This document shows positions 26,085 through 40,205 of a DNA stretch of 64,000 bases, piece by piece. A model generated the notes under the pieces. The model saw only the letters and a program-made list of their open reading frames with translations. It was not told where the DNA came from and ran no database searches. Both the position numbers and the translations under genes were made by a program. How positions within the stretch are numbered: the stretch's first letter is position 1; every line of letters begins with the position of its first letter. This DNA comes from Fasciola hepatica (lineage: Eukaryota; Platyhelminthes; Trematoda; Plagiorchiida; Fasciolidae), in the NCBI GenBank assembly GCA_948099385.1, contig CANUEZ040000105.1:2553001-2617000 (forward strand), read 5' to 3'.

Positions 26085-26156
26085 GCGAAGCTGGTGTAAT
26101 GGTTATCATGGTTGCCTTCCAAGCAATCGATCCGGGTTCGATTCCCGGGCTTCGCA
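26085..26156 (+). tRNA. trnG-UCC: tRNA-Gly (TCC), unit 18
   Basis: Consensus copy; TTTT at 26159-26162. Confidence 0.96.
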
Positions 26157-26630
26157 CATTTTGCCCAAAAACAACACTTAAACTGAGCGAGCATGACCGG
26201 CACAACATACACAACAAGTAGCAAATGCGCGCATGGCAAAATCAAATCTAATAAATCCAAACGACCAAGATGGCTCGAACATGTGTTATGCACGTCGATC
26301 GACCGTCTCCCTTTTCGCACGTTGTACTCGAAGACAGTTAGAGGTTGGAGGGTAGGTCGAAGTGGTCAGTAAATGACATGACAAAATGGTATGAGAATCT
26401 TGACCAATGGACTCGGCCAAGTAGGACGTGTGAGACTTCCGAGTTCGGGTGCAGAGAGACTCGCCTACCAGGTGATTGGATGTAGTAATTGTGAAGCCAG
26501 ATACATTCATTTCATTCATTTATTCATCCAATCATTTAGATAGTGAACTGACTGTGTGACATTTGCCTGGCTGTCTTTCATGATCATAGTTGCACATTTG
26601 GTGTGGTCGAACGCGCTAAGATGATGACAC

Positions 26631-26701
26631 TGCCGCACCGGGAATCGAACCCTGGTCGCCTGGGTCACAGCCAGCACTCCTAACCAATAGACCACGCCCG
26701 A
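26631..26701 (-). pseudogene. tRNA-derived element (GTG), unit 18
   Basis: G50 allele. Confidence 0.75.
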
Positions 26702-27098
26702 ATAGTCCAATCATAATCACTCACCATACAACAACCATAGACATGCGATGCCCGAATAAATAGGAAGAACAACACGAGCAAGACATTTCTCATTAATAGG
26801 TTGTTTATTTCCACGACCTCGTTCGGACATCGACAAAATTAACCATATATATTACAAACATGCTTCTTTGCACGAAGCCTGTTTTGTTCACTCGAAGACA
26901 ATCATTATCAGACGGAAGAGCAGTCGTGTGGTTTGCATTTCGTCCTTTACCTCAATGTGTTTGCAGTGTTGAAAATAGCGGCCTTCGTTGATCCAAAATT
27001 GTCCATAATTCCGTTTTCAGCACTCAACTATTTACCAAGTAGTATATACACACCACAACACTACTGCTAATACTACCACTACCACTACCACCACCACC

Positions 27099-27130
<32 letters not shown>

Positions 27131-27309
27131 AAATACTACTATTACTACTACAAATACTACTACTAGTACTACTACTACTACAATTATTAGTACCACTATT
27201 ACTACTACTAATACTAATACTACCACCATTAATATTACTAACACTACTACTAAGAATACTACTACTACTACTTCTATTACTACTAATACCACTAATAATA
27301 CTACTACGA

Positions 27310-27362
<53 letters not shown>

Positions 27363-27590
27363 TTAGCACAGGTGACCTCTTATGCTGCGTTCCCACTTGA
27401 TATGCTGTCACGCGTTCTATTCCCTCTCATACTACTGAATCGGTCGATCGAGTCACATGATATCGACATGCATTCCGTTCCGTTCGGTTCCGTTCGATAC
27501 TGTTCATACAAGTTGTTCTCCGTTGTATCCCGATTCCTGTTCAAGATGGATCAAGTGGTATGTATGGTGCTTAGGTAGTAAACGTTGGGT

Positions 27591-27662
27591 GCGAAGCTGG
27601 TGTAATGGTTATCATGGTTGCCTTCCAAGCAATCGATCCGGGTTCGATTCCCGGGCTTCGCA
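27591..27662 (+). tRNA. trnG-UCC: tRNA-Gly (TCC), unit 19
   Basis: Consensus copy; TTTT at 27665-27668, with the GCCTAAAAAC flank variant. Confidence 0.96.
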
Positions 27663-28136
27663 CATTTTGCCTAAAAACAACACTTAAACTGAGCGAGCAT
27701 GACCGGCACAACATACACAACAAGTAGCAAATGCGCGCATGGCAAAATCAAATCTAATAAATCCAAACGACCAAGATGGCTCGAACATGTGTTATGCACG
27801 TCGATCGACCGTCTCCCTTTTCGTACGTTGTACTCGAAGACAGTTAGAGGTTGGAGGGTAGGTCGAAGTGGTCAGTAAATGACATGACAAAATGGTATGA
27901 GAATCTTGACCAATGGACTCGGCCAAGTAGGACGTGTGAGACTTCCGAGTTCGGGTGCAGAGAGACTCGCCTACCAGGTGATTGGATGTAGTAATTGTGA
28001 AGCCAGATACATTCATTTCATTCATTTATTCATCCAATCATTTAGATAGTGAACTGACTGTGTGACATTTGCCTGGCTGTCTTTCATGATCATAGTTGCA
28101 CATTTGGTGTGGTCGAACGCGCTAAGATGATGACAC

Positions 28137-28207
28137 TGCCGCACCGGGAATCGAACCCTGGTCGCCTGGGTCACAGCCAGCACTCCTAACCAATAGACCA
28201 CGCCCGA
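28137..28207 (-). pseudogene. tRNA-derived element (GTG), unit 19
   Basis: G50 allele. Confidence 0.75.
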
Positions 28208-28604
28208 ATAGTCCAATCATAATCACTCACCATACAACAACCATAGACATGCGATGCCCGAATAAATAGGAAGAACAACACGAGCAAGACATTTCTCATT
28301 AATAGGTTGTTTATTTCCACGACCTCGTTCGGACATCGACAAAATTAACCATATATATTACAAACATGCTTCTTTGCACGAAGCCTGTTTTGTTCACTCG
28401 AAGACAATCATTATCAGACGGAAGAGCAGTCGTGTGGTTTGCATTTCGTCCTTTACCTCAATGTGTTTGCAGTGTTGAAAATAGCGGCCTTCGTTGATCC
28501 AAAATTGTCCATAATTCCGTTTTCAGCACTCAACTATTTACCAAGTAGTATATACACACCACAACACTACTGCTAATACTACCACTACCACTACCACCAC
28601 CACC

Positions 28605-28636
<32 letters not shown>

Positions 28637-28815
28637 AAATACTACTATTACTACTACAAATACTACTACTAGTACTACTACTACTACAATTATTAGTACC
28701 ACTATTACTACTACTAATACTAATACTACCACCATTAATATTACTAACACTACTACTAAGAATACTACTACTACTACTTCTATTACTACTAATACCACTA
28801 TTAATACTACTACGA

Positions 28816-28874
<59 letters not shown>

Positions 28875-29102
28875 TTAGCACAGGTGACCTCTTATGCTGC
28901 GTTCCCACTTGATATGCTGTCACGCGTTCTATTCCCTCTCATACTACTGAATCGGTCGATCGAGTCACATGATATCGACATGCATTCCGTTCCGTTCGGT
29001 TCCGTTCGATACTGTTCATACAAGTTGTTCTCCGTTGTATCCCGATTCCTGTTCAAGATGGATCAAGTGGTATGTATGGTGCTTAGGTAGTAAACGTTGG
29101 GT

Positions 29103-29174
29103 GCGAAGCTGGTGTAATGGTTATCATGGTTGCCTTCCAAGCAATCGATCCGGGTTCGATCCCCGGGCTTCGCA
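29103..29174 (+). tRNA. trnG-UCC: tRNA-Gly (TCC), unit 20, T-loop variant
   Basis: Last T-loop base T59 is changed to C at 29161. Stems and the B-box consensus are kept, so it is probably functional. The change is shared with units 23 and 25. TTTT at 29177-29180. Confidence 0.94.
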
Positions 29175-29648
29175 CATTTTGCCCAAAAACAACACTTAAA
29201 CTGAGCGAGCATGACCGGCACAACATACACAACAAGTAGCAAATGCGCGCATGGCAAAATCAAATCTAATAAATCCAAACGACCAAGATGGCTCGAACAT
29301 GTGTTATGCACGTCGATCGACCGTCTCCCTTTTCGTACGTTGTACTCGAAGACAGTTAGAGGTTGGAGGGTAGGTCGAAGTGGTCAGTAAATGACATGAC
29401 AAAATGGTATGAGAATCTTGACCAATGGACTCGGCCAAGTAGGACGTGTGAGACTTCCGAGTTCGGGTGCAGAGAGACTCGCCTACCAGGTGATTGGATG
29501 TAGTAATTGTGAAGCCAGATACATTCATTTCATTCATTTATTCATCCAATCATTTAGATAGTGAACTGACTGTGTGACATTTGCCTGGCTGTCTTTCATG
29601 ATCATAGTTGCACATTTGGTGTGGTCGAACGCGCTAAGATGATGACAC

Positions 29649-29719
29649 TGCCGCACCGGGAATCGAACCCTGGTCGCCTGGGTCACAGCCAGCACTCCTA
29701 ACCAATAGACCACGCCCGA
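29649..29719 (-). pseudogene. tRNA-derived element (GTG), unit 20
   Basis: G50 allele. Confidence 0.75.
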
Positions 29720-30324
29720 ATAGTCCAATCATAATCACTCACCATACAACAACCATAGACATGCGATGCCCGAATAAATAGGAAGAACAACACGAGCAAG
29801 ACATTTCTCATTAATAGGTTGTTTATTTCCACGACCTCGTTCGGACATCGACAAAATTAACCATATATATTACAAACATGCTTCTTTGCACGAAGCCTGT
29901 TTTGTTCACTCGAAGACAATCATTATCAGACGGAAGAGCAGTCGTGTGGTTTGCATTTCGTCCTTTACCTCAATGTGTTTGCAGTGTTGAAAATAGCGGC
30001 CTTCGTTGATCCAAAATTGTCCATAATTCCGTTTTCAGCACTCAACTATTTACCAAGTAGTATATACACACCACAACACTACTGCTAATACTACCACTAC
30101 CACTACCACCACCACCACTAATACTACTACTACTACTACTACTACAAATACTACTATTACTACTACAAATACTACTACTAGTACTACTACTACTACAATT
30201 ATTAGTACCACTATTACTACTACTAATACTAATACTACCACCATTAATATTACTAACACTACTACTAAGAATACTACTACTACTACTTCTATTACTACTA
30301 ATACCACTAATAATACTACTACGA

Positions 30325-30362
<38 letters not shown>

Positions 30363-30590
30363 TTAGCACAGGTGACCTCTTATGCTGCGTTCCCACTTGA
30401 TATGCTGTCACGCGTTCTATTCCCTCTCATACTACTGAATCGGTCGATCGAGTCACATGATATCGACATGCATTCCGTTCCGTTCGGTTCCGTTCGATAC
30501 TGTTCATACAAGTTGTTCTCCGTTGTATCCCGATTCCTGTTCAAGATGGATCAAGTGGTATGTATGGTGCTTAGGTAGTAAACGTTGGGT

Positions 30591-30662
30591 GCGAAGCTGG
30601 TGTAATGGTTATCATGGTTGCCTTCCAAGCAATCGATCCGGGTTCGATTCCCGGGCTTCGCA
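30591..30662 (+). tRNA. trnG-UCC: tRNA-Gly (TCC), unit 21
   Basis: Consensus copy; TTTT at 30665-30668. Confidence 0.96.
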
Positions 30663-31136
30663 CATTTTGCCCAAAAACAACACTTAAACTGAGCGAGCAT
30701 GACCGGCACAACATACACAACAAGTAGCAAATGCGCGCATGGCAAAATCAAATCTAATAAATCCAAACGACCAAGATGGCTCGAACATGTGTTATGCACG
30801 TCGATCGACCGTCTCCCTTTTCGTACGTTGTACTCGAAGACAGTTAGAGGTTGGAGGGTAGGTCGAAGTGGTCAGTAAATGACATGACAAAATGGTATGA
30901 GAATCTTGACCAATGGACTCGGCCAAGTAGGACGTGTGAGACTTCCGAGTTCGGGTGCAGAGAGACTCGCCTACCAGGTGATTGGATGTAGTAATTGTGA
31001 AGCCAGATACATTCATTTCATTCATTTATTCATCCAATCATTTAGATAGTGAACTGACTGTGTGACATTTGCCTGGCTGTCTTTCATGATCATAGTTGCA
31101 CATTTGGTGTGGTCGAACGCGCTAAGATGATGACAC

Positions 31137-31207
31137 TGCCGCACCGGGAATCGAACCCTGGTCGCCTGGGTCACAGCCAGCACTCCTAACCAATAGACCA
31201 CGCCCGA
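31137..31207 (-). pseudogene. tRNA-derived element (GTG), unit 21
   Basis: G50 allele. Confidence 0.75.
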
Positions 31208-31604
31208 ATAGTCCAATCATAATCACTCACCATACAACAACCATAGACATGCGATGCCCGAATAAATAGGAAGAACAACACGAGCAAGACATTTCTCATT
31301 AATAGGTTGTTTATTTCCACGACCTCGTTCGGACATCGACAAAATTAACCATATATATTACAAACATGCTTCTTTGCACGAAGCCTGTTTTGTTCACTCG
31401 AAGACAATCATTATCAGACGGAAGAGCAGTCGTGTGGTTTGCATTTCGTCCTTTACCTCAATGTGTTTGCAGTGTTGAAAATAGCGGCCTTCGTTGATCC
31501 AAAATTGTCCATAATTCCGTTTTCAGCACTCAACTATTTACCAAGTAGTATATACACACCACAACACTACTGCTAATACTACCACTACCACTACCACCAC
31601 CACC

Positions 31605-31636
<32 letters not shown>

Positions 31637-31815
31637 AAATACTACTATTACTACTACAAATACTACTACTAGTACTACTACTACTACAATTATTAGTACC
31701 ACTATTACTACTACTAATACTAATACTACCACCATTAATATTACTAACACTACTACTAAGAATACTACTACTACTACTTCTATTACTACTAATACCACTA
31801 TTAATACTACTACGA

Positions 31816-31880
<65 letters not shown>

Positions 31881-32108
31881 TTAGCACAGGTGACCTCTTA
31901 TGCTGCGTTCCCACTTGATATGCTGTCACGCGTTCTATTCCCTCTCATACTACTGAATCGGTCGATCGAGTCACATGATATCGACATGCATTCCGTTCCG
32001 TTCGGTTCCGTTCGATACTGTTCATACAAGTTGTTCTCCGTTGTATCCCGATTCCTGTTCAAGATGGATCAAGTGGTATGTATGGTGCTTAGGTAGTAAA
32101 CGTTGGGT

Positions 32109-32180
32109 GCGAAGCTGGTGTAATGGTTATCATGGTTGCCTTCCAAGCAATCGATCCGGGTTCGATTCCCGGGCTTCGCA
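32109..32180 (+). tRNA. trnG-UCC: tRNA-Gly (TCC), unit 22
   Basis: Consensus copy; TTTT at 32183-32186, with the GCCTAAAAAC flank variant. Confidence 0.96.
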
Positions 32181-32654
32181 CATTTTGCCTAAAAACAACA
32201 CTTAAACTGAGCGAGCATGACCGGCACAACATACACAACAAGTAGCAAATGCGCGCATGGCAAAATCAAATCTAATAAATCCAAACGACCAAGATGGCTC
32301 GAACATGTGTTATGCACGTCGATCGACCGTCTCCCTTTTCGTACGTTGTACTCGAAGACAGTTAGAGGTTGGAGGGTAGGTCGAAGTGGTCAGTAAATGA
32401 CATGACAAAATGGTATGAGAATCTTGACCAATGGACTCGGCCAAGTAGGACGTGTGAGACTTCCGAGTTCGGGTGCAGAGAGACTCGCCTACCAGGTGAT
32501 TGGATGTAGTAATTGTGAAGCCAGATACATTCATTTCATTCATTTATTCATCCAATCATTTAGATAGTGAACTGACTGTGTGACATTTGCCTGGCTGTCT
32601 TTCATGATCATAGTTGCACATTTGGTGTGGTCGAACGCGCTAAGATGATGACAC

Positions 32655-32725
32655 TGCCGCACCGGGAATCGAACCCTGGTCGCCTGGGTCACAGCCAGCA
32701 CTCCTAACCAATAGACCACGCCCGA
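32655..32725 (-). pseudogene. tRNA-derived element (GTG), unit 22
   Basis: G50 allele. Confidence 0.75.
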
Positions 32726-33330
32726 ATAGTCCAATCATAATCACTCACCATACAACAACCATAGACATGCGATGCCCGAATAAATAGGAAGAACAACACG
32801 AGCAAGACATTTCTCATTAATAGGTTGTTTATTTCCACGACCTCGTTCGGACATCGACAAAATTAACCATATATATTACAAACATGCTTCTTTGCACGAA
32901 GCCTGTTTTGTTCACTCGAAGACAATCATTATCAGACGGAAGAGCAGTCGTGTGGTTTGCATTTCGTCCTTTACCTCAATGTGTTTGCAGTGTTGAAAAT
33001 AGCGGCCTTCGTTGATCCAAAATTGTCCATAATTCCGTTTTCAGCACTCAACTATTTACCAAGTAGTATATACACACCACAACACTACTGCTAATACTAC
33101 CACTACCACTACCACCACCACCACTAATACTACTACTATTACTACTACTACAAATACTACTATTACTACTGCAAATACTACTACTAGTACTACTACTACT
33201 ACAATTATTAGTACCACTATTACTACTACTAATACTAATACTACCACCATTAATATTACTAACACTACTACTAAGAATACTACTACTACTACTTCTATTA
33301 CTACTAATACCACTAATAATACTACTACGA

Positions 33331-33383
<53 letters not shown>

Positions 33384-33611
33384 TTAGCACAGGTGACCTC
33401 TTATGCTGCGTTCCCACTTGATATGCTGTCACGCGTTCTATTCCCCCTCATACTACTGAATCGGTCGATCGAGTCACATGATATCGACATGCATTCCGTT
33501 CCGTTCGGTTCCGTTCGATACTGTTCATACAAGTTGTTCTCCGTTGTATCCCGATTCCTGTTCAAGATGGATCAAGTGGTATGTATGGTGCTTAGGTAGT
33601 AAACGTTGGGT

Positions 33612-33683
33612 GCGAAGCTGGTGTAATGGTTATCATGGTTGCCTTCCAAGCAATCGATCCGGGTTCGATCCCCGGGCTTCGCA
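33612..33683 (+). tRNA. trnG-UCC: tRNA-Gly (TCC), unit 23, T-loop variant
   Basis: T59 to C at 33670, as in units 20 and 25; TTTT at 33686-33689. Confidence 0.94.
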
Positions 33684-34157
33684 CATTTTGCCCAAAAACA
33701 ACACTTAAACTGAGCGAGCATGACCGGCACAACATACACAACAAGTAGCAAATGCGCGCATGGCAAAATCAAATCTAATAAATCCAAACGACCAAGATGG
33801 CTCGAACATGTGTTATGCACGTCGATCGACCGTCTCCCTTTTCGTACGTTGTACTCGAAGACAGTTAGAGGTTGGAGGGTAGGTCGAAGTGGTCAGTAAA
33901 TGACATGACAAAATGGTATGAGAATCTTGACCAATGGACTCGGCCAAGTAGGACGTGTGAGACTTCCGAGTTCGGGTGCAGAGAGACTCGCCTACCAGGT
34001 GATTGGATGTAGTAATTGTGAAGCCAGATACATTCATTTCATTCATTTATTCATCCAATCATTTAGATAGTGAACTGACTGTGTGACATTTGCCTGGCTG
34101 TCTTTCATGATCATAGTTGCACATTTGGTGTGGTCGAACGCGCTAAGATGATGACAC

Positions 34158-34228
34158 TGTCGCACCGGGAATCGAACCCTGGTCGCCTGGGTCACAGCCA
34201 GCACTCCTAACCAATAGACCACGCCCGA
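34158..34228 (-). pseudogene. tRNA-derived element (GTG), unit 23
   Basis: G50 allele plus acceptor change G69 to A (end reads TGCGACA), shared with units 25 and 27-30. It does not restore pairing. Confidence 0.75.
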
Positions 34229-34833
34229 ATAGTCCAATCATAATCACTCACCATACAACAACCATAGACATGCGATGCCCGAATAAATAGGAAGAACAAC
34301 ACGAGCAAGACATTTCTCATTAATAGGTTGTTTATTTCCACGACCTCGTTCGGACATCGACAAAATTAACCATATATATTACAAACATGCTTCTTTGCAC
34401 GAAGCCTGTTTTGTTCACTCGAAGACAATCATTATCAGACGGAAGAGCAGTCGTGTGGTTTGCATTTCGTCCTTTACCTCAATGTGTTTGGAGTGTTGAA
34501 AATAGCGGCCTTCGTTGATCCAAAATTGTCCATAATTCCGTTTTCAGCACTCAACTATTTACCAAGTAGTATATACACACCACAACACTACTGCTAATAC
34601 TACCACTACCACTACCACCACCACCACTAATACTACTACTACTACTACTACTACAAATACTACTATTACTACTACAAATACTACTACTGGTACTACTACT
34701 ACTACAATTATTAGTACCACTATTACTACTACTAATACTAATACTACCACCATTAATATTACTAACACTACTACTAAGAATACTACTACTACTACTTCTA
34801 TTACTACTAATACCACTAATAATACTACTACGA

Positions 34834-34872
<39 letters not shown>

Positions 34873-35102
34873 AACTAGCACAGGTGACCTCTTATGCTGC
34901 GTTCCCACTTGATATGCTGTCACGCGTTCTATTCCCTCTCATACTACTGAATCGGTCGATCGAGTCACATGATATCGACATGCATTCCGTTCCGTTCGGT
35001 TCCGTTCGATACTGTTCATACAAGTTGTTCTCCGTTGTATCCCGATTCCTGTTCAAGATGGATCAAGTGGTATGTATGGTGCTTAGGTAGTAAACGTTGG
35101 GT

Positions 35103-35174
35103 GCGAAGCTGGTGTAATGGTTATCATGGTTGCCTTCCAAGCAATCGATCCGGGTTCGATTCCCGGGCTTCGCA
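35103..35174 (+). tRNA. trnG-UCC: tRNA-Gly (TCC), unit 24
   Basis: Consensus copy; TTTT at 35177-35180. Confidence 0.96.
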
Positions 35175-35648
35175 CATTTTGCCCAAAAACAACACTTAAA
35201 CTGAGCGAGCATGACCGGCACAACATACACAACAAGTAGCAAATGCGCGCATGGCAAAATCAAATCTAATAAATCCAAACGACCAAGATGGCTCGAACAT
35301 GTGTTATGCACGTCGATCGACCGTCTCCCTTTTCGTACGTTGTACTCGAAGACAGTTAGAGGTTGGAGGGTAGGTCGAAGTGGTCAGTAAATGACATGAC
35401 AAAATGGTATGAGAATCTTGACCAATGGACTCGGCCAAGTAGGACGTGTGAGACTTCCGAGTTCGGGTGCAGAGAGACTCGCCTACCAGGTGATTGGATG
35501 TAGTAATTGTGAAGCCAGATACATTCATTTCATTCATTTATTCATCCAATCATTTAGATAGTGAACTGACTGTGTGACATTTGCCTGGCTGTCTTTCATG
35601 ATCATAGTTGCACATTTGGTGTGGTCGAACGCGCTAAGATGATGACAC

Positions 35649-35719
35649 TTCCGCACCGGGAATCGAACCCTGGTCGCCTGGGTCACAGCCAGCACTCCTA
35701 ACCAATAGACCACGCCCGA
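35649..35719 (-). pseudogene. tRNA-derived element (GTG), unit 24
   Basis: G50 allele plus C70 to A (end reads TGCGGAA), shared with units 26, 36, 37, 38 and 41. Confidence 0.75.
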
Positions 35720-36324
35720 ATAGTCCAATCATAATCACTCACCATACAACAACCATAGACATGCGATGCCCGAATAAATAGGAAGAACAACACGAGCAAG
35801 ACATTTCTCATTAATAGGTTGTTTATTTCCACGACCTCGTTCGGACATCGACAAAATTAACCATATATATTACAAACATGCTTCTTTGCACGAAGCCTGT
35901 TTTGTTCACTCGAAGACAATCATTATCAGACGGAAGAGCAGTCGTGTGGTTTGCATTTCGTCCTTTACCTCAATGTGTTTGGAGTGTTGAAAATAGCGGC
36001 CTTCGTTGATCCAAAATTGTCCATAATTCCGTTTTCAGCACTCAACTATTTACCAAGTAGTATATACACACCACAACACTACTGCTAATACTACCACTAC
36101 CACTACCACCACCACCACTAATACTACTACTATTACTACTACTACAAATACTACTATTACTACTGCAAATACTACTACTAGTACTACTACTACTACAATT
36201 ATTAGTACCACTATTACTACTACTAATACTAATACTACCACCATTAATATTACTAACACTACTACTAAGAATACTACTACTACTACTTCTATTACTACTA
36301 ATACCACTAATAATACTACTACGA

Positions 36325-36377
<53 letters not shown>

Positions 36378-36605
36378 TTAGCACAGGTGACCTCTTATGC
36401 TGCGTTCCCACTTGATATGCTGTCACGCGTTCTATTCCCCCTCATACTACTGAATCGGTCGATCGAGTCACATGATATCGACATGCATTCCGTTCCGTTC
36501 GGTTCCGTTCGATACTGTTCATACAAGTTGTTCTCCGTTGTATCCCGATTCCTGTTCAAGATGGATCAAGTGGTATGTATGGTGCTTAGGTAGTAAACGT
36601 TGGGT

Positions 36606-36677
36606 GCGAAGCTGGTGTAATGGTTATCATGGTTGCCTTCCAAGCAATCGATCCGGGTTCGATCCCCGGGCTTCGCA
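36606..36677 (+). tRNA. trnG-UCC: tRNA-Gly (TCC), unit 25, T-loop variant
   Basis: T59 to C at 36664, as in units 20 and 23; TTTT at 36680-36683. Confidence 0.94.
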
Positions 36678-37151
36678 CATTTTGCCCAAAAACAACACTT
36701 AAACTGAGCGAGCATGACCGGCACAACATACACAACAAGTAGCAAATGCGCGCATGGCAAAATCAAATCTAATAAATCCAAACGACCAAGATGGCTCGAA
36801 CATGTGTTATGCACGTCGATCGACCGTCTCCCTTTTCGTACGTTGTACTCGAAGACAGTTAGAGGTTGGAGGGTAGGTCGAAGTGGTCAGTAAATGACAT
36901 GACAAAATGGTATGAGAATCTTGACCAATGGACTCGGCCAAGTAGGACGTGTGAGACTTCCGAGTTCGGGTGCAGAGAGACTCGCCTACCAGGTGATTGG
37001 ATGTAGTAATTGTGAAGCCAGATACATTCATTTCATTCATTTATTCATCCAATCATTTAGATAGTGAACTGACTGTGTGACATTTGCCTGGCTGTCTTTC
37101 ATGATCATAGTTGCACATTTGGTGTGGTCGAACGCGCTAAGATGATGACAC

Positions 37152-37222
37152 TGTCGCACCGGGAATCGAACCCTGGTCGCCTGGGTCACAGCCAGCACTC
37201 CTAACCAATAGACCACGCCCGA
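37152..37222 (-). pseudogene. tRNA-derived element (GTG), unit 25
   Basis: G50 and A69 alleles, as in unit 23. Confidence 0.75.
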
Positions 37223-37827
37223 ATAGTCCAATCATAATCACTCACCATACAACAACCATAGACATGCGATGCCCGAATAAATAGGAAGAACAACACGAGC
37301 AAGACATTTCTCATTAATAGGTTGTTTATTTCCACGACCTCGTTCGGACATCGACAAAATTAACCATATATATTACAAACATGCTTCTTTGCACGAAGCC
37401 TGTTTTGTTCACTCGAAGACAATCATTATCAGACGGAAGAGCAGTCGTGTGGTTTGCATTTCGTCCTTTACCTCAATGTGTTTGGAGTGTTGAAAATAGC
37501 GGCCTTCGTTGATCCAAAATTGTCCATAATTCCGTTTTCAGCACTCAACTATTTACCAAGTAGTATATACACACCACAACACTACTGCTAATACTACCAC
37601 TACCACTACCACCACCACCACTAATACTACTACTACTACTACTACTACAAATACTACTATTACTACTACAAATACTACTACTGGTACTACTACTACTACA
37701 ATTATTAGTACCACTATTACTACTACTAATACTAATACTACCACCATTAATATTACTAACACTACTACTAAGAATACTACTACTACTACTTCTATTACTA
37801 ATAATACCACTAATAATACTACTACGA

Positions 37828-37871
<44 letters not shown>

Positions 37872-38099
37872 TTAGCACAGGTGACCTCTTATGCTGCGTT
37901 CCCACTTGATATGCTGTCACGCGTTCTATTCCCTCTCATACTACTGAATCGGTCGATCGAGTCACATGATATCGACATGCATTCCGTTCCGTTCGGTTCC
38001 GTTCGATACTGTTCATACAAGTTGTTCTCCGTTGTATCCCGATTCCTGTTCAAGATGGATCAAGTGGTATGTATGGTGCTTAGGTAGTAAACGTTGGGT

Positions 38100-38171
38100 G
38101 CGAAGCTGGTGTAATGGTTATCATGGTTGCCTTCCAAGCAATCGATCCGGGTTCGATTCCCGGGCTTCGCA
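38100..38171 (+). tRNA. trnG-UCC: tRNA-Gly (TCC), unit 26
   Basis: Consensus copy; TTTT at 38174-38177. Confidence 0.96.
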
Positions 38172-38645
38172 CATTTTGCCCAAAAACAACACTTAAACTG
38201 AGCGAGCATGACCGGCACAACATACACAACAAGTAGCAAATGCGCGCATGGCAAAATCAAATCTAATAAATCCAAACGACCAAGATGGCTCGAACATGTG
38301 TTATGCACGTCGATCGACCGTCTCCCTTTTCGTACGTTGTACTCGAAGACAGTTAGAGGTTGGAGGGTAGGTCGAAGTGGTCAGTAAATGACATGACAAA
38401 ATGGTATGAGAATCTTGACCAATGGACTCGGCCAAGTAGGACGTGTGAGACTTCCGAGTTCGGGTGCAGAGAGACTCGCCTACCAGGTGATTGGATGTAG
38501 TAATTGTGAAGCCAGATACATTCATTTCATTCATTTATTCATCCAATCATTTAGATAGTGAACTGACTGTGTGACATTTGCCTGGCTGTCTTTCATGATC
38601 ATAGTTACACATTTGGTGTGGTCGAACGCGCTAAGATGATGACAC

Positions 38646-38716
38646 TTCCGCACCGGGAATCGAACCCTGGTCGCCTGGGTCACAGCCAGCACTCCTAACC
38701 AATAGACCACGCCCGA
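38646..38716 (-). pseudogene. tRNA-derived element (GTG), unit 26
   Basis: G50 and A70 alleles, as in unit 24. Confidence 0.75.
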
Positions 38717-39305
38717 ATAGTCCAATCATAATCACTCACCATACAACAACCATAGACATGCGATGCCCGAATAAATAGGAAGAACAACACGAGCAAGACA
38801 TTTCTCATTAATAGGTTGTTTATTTCCACGACCTCGTTCGGACATCGACAAAATTAACCATATATATTACAAACATGCTTCTTTGCACGAAGCCTGTTTT
38901 GTTCACTCGAAGACAATCATTATCAGACGGAAGAGCAGTCGTGTGGTTTGCATTTCGTCCTTTACCTCAATGTGTTTGGAGTGTTGAAAATAGCGGCCTT
39001 CGTTGATCCAAAATTGTCCATAATTCCGTTTTCAGCACTCAACTATTTACCAAGTAGTATATACACACCACAACACTACTGCTAATACTACCACTACCAC
39101 TACCACCACCACTACTAATACTACTACTACTAATACTGATACAAATACTACTATTACTACTACAAATACTACTACTGGTACTACTACTACTACTACAATT
39201 ATTAGTACCACTATTACTACTACTAATACTAATACTACCACCATTAATATTACTAACACTACTACTAAGAATACTACTACTACTACTTCTATTACTACTA
39301 ATACC

Positions 39306-39360
<55 letters not shown>

Positions 39361-39588
39361 TTAGCACAGGTGACCTCTTATGCTGCGTTCCCACTTGATA
39401 TGCTGTCACGCGTTCTATTCCCTCTCATACTACTGAATCGGTCGATCGAGTCACATGATATCGACATGCATTCCGTTCCGTTCGGTTCCGTTCGATACTG
39501 TTCATACAAGTTGTTCTCCGTTGTATCCCGATTCCTGTTCAAGATGGATCAAGTGGTATGTATGGTGCTTAGGTAGTAAACGTTGGGT

Positions 39589-39660
39589 GCGAAGCTGGTG
39601 TAATGGTTATCATGGTTGCCTTCCAAGCAATCGATCCGGGTTCGATTCCCGGGCTTCGCA
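39589..39660 (+). tRNA. trnG-UCC: tRNA-Gly (TCC), unit 27
   Basis: Consensus copy; TTTT at 39663-39666. Confidence 0.96.
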
Positions 39661-40134
39661 CATTTTGCCCAAAAACAACACTTAAACTGAGCGAGCATGA
39701 CCGGCACAACATACACAACAAGTAGCAAATGCGCGCATGGCAAAATCAAATCTAATAAATCCAAACGACCAAGATGGCTCGAACATGTGTTATGCACGTC
39801 GATCGACCGTCTCCCTTTTCGTACGTTGTACTTGAAGACAGTTAGAGGTTGGAGGGTAGGTCGAAGTGGTCAGTAAATGACATGACAAAATGGTATGAGA
39901 ATCTTGACCAATGGACTCGGCCAAGTAGGACGTGTGAGACTTCCGAGTTCGGGTGCAGAGAGACTCGCCTACCAGGTGATTGGATGTAGTAATTGTGAAG
40001 CCAGATACATTCATTTCATTCATTTATTCATCCAATCATTTAGATAGTGAACTGACTGTGTGACATTTGCCTGGCTGTCTTTCATGATCATAGTTGCACA
40101 TTTGGTGTGGTCGAACGCGCTAAGATGATGACAC

Positions 40135-40205
40135 TGTCGCACCGGGAATCGAACCCTGGTCGCCTGGGTCACAGCTAGCCCTCCTAACCAATAGACCACG
40201 CCCGA
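40135..40205 (-). pseudogene. tRNA-derived element (GTG), unit 27
   Basis: G50 and A69 alleles, plus T26 to G and G30 to A. The latter breaks a further anticodon-stem pair (30-40). Confidence 0.75.
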
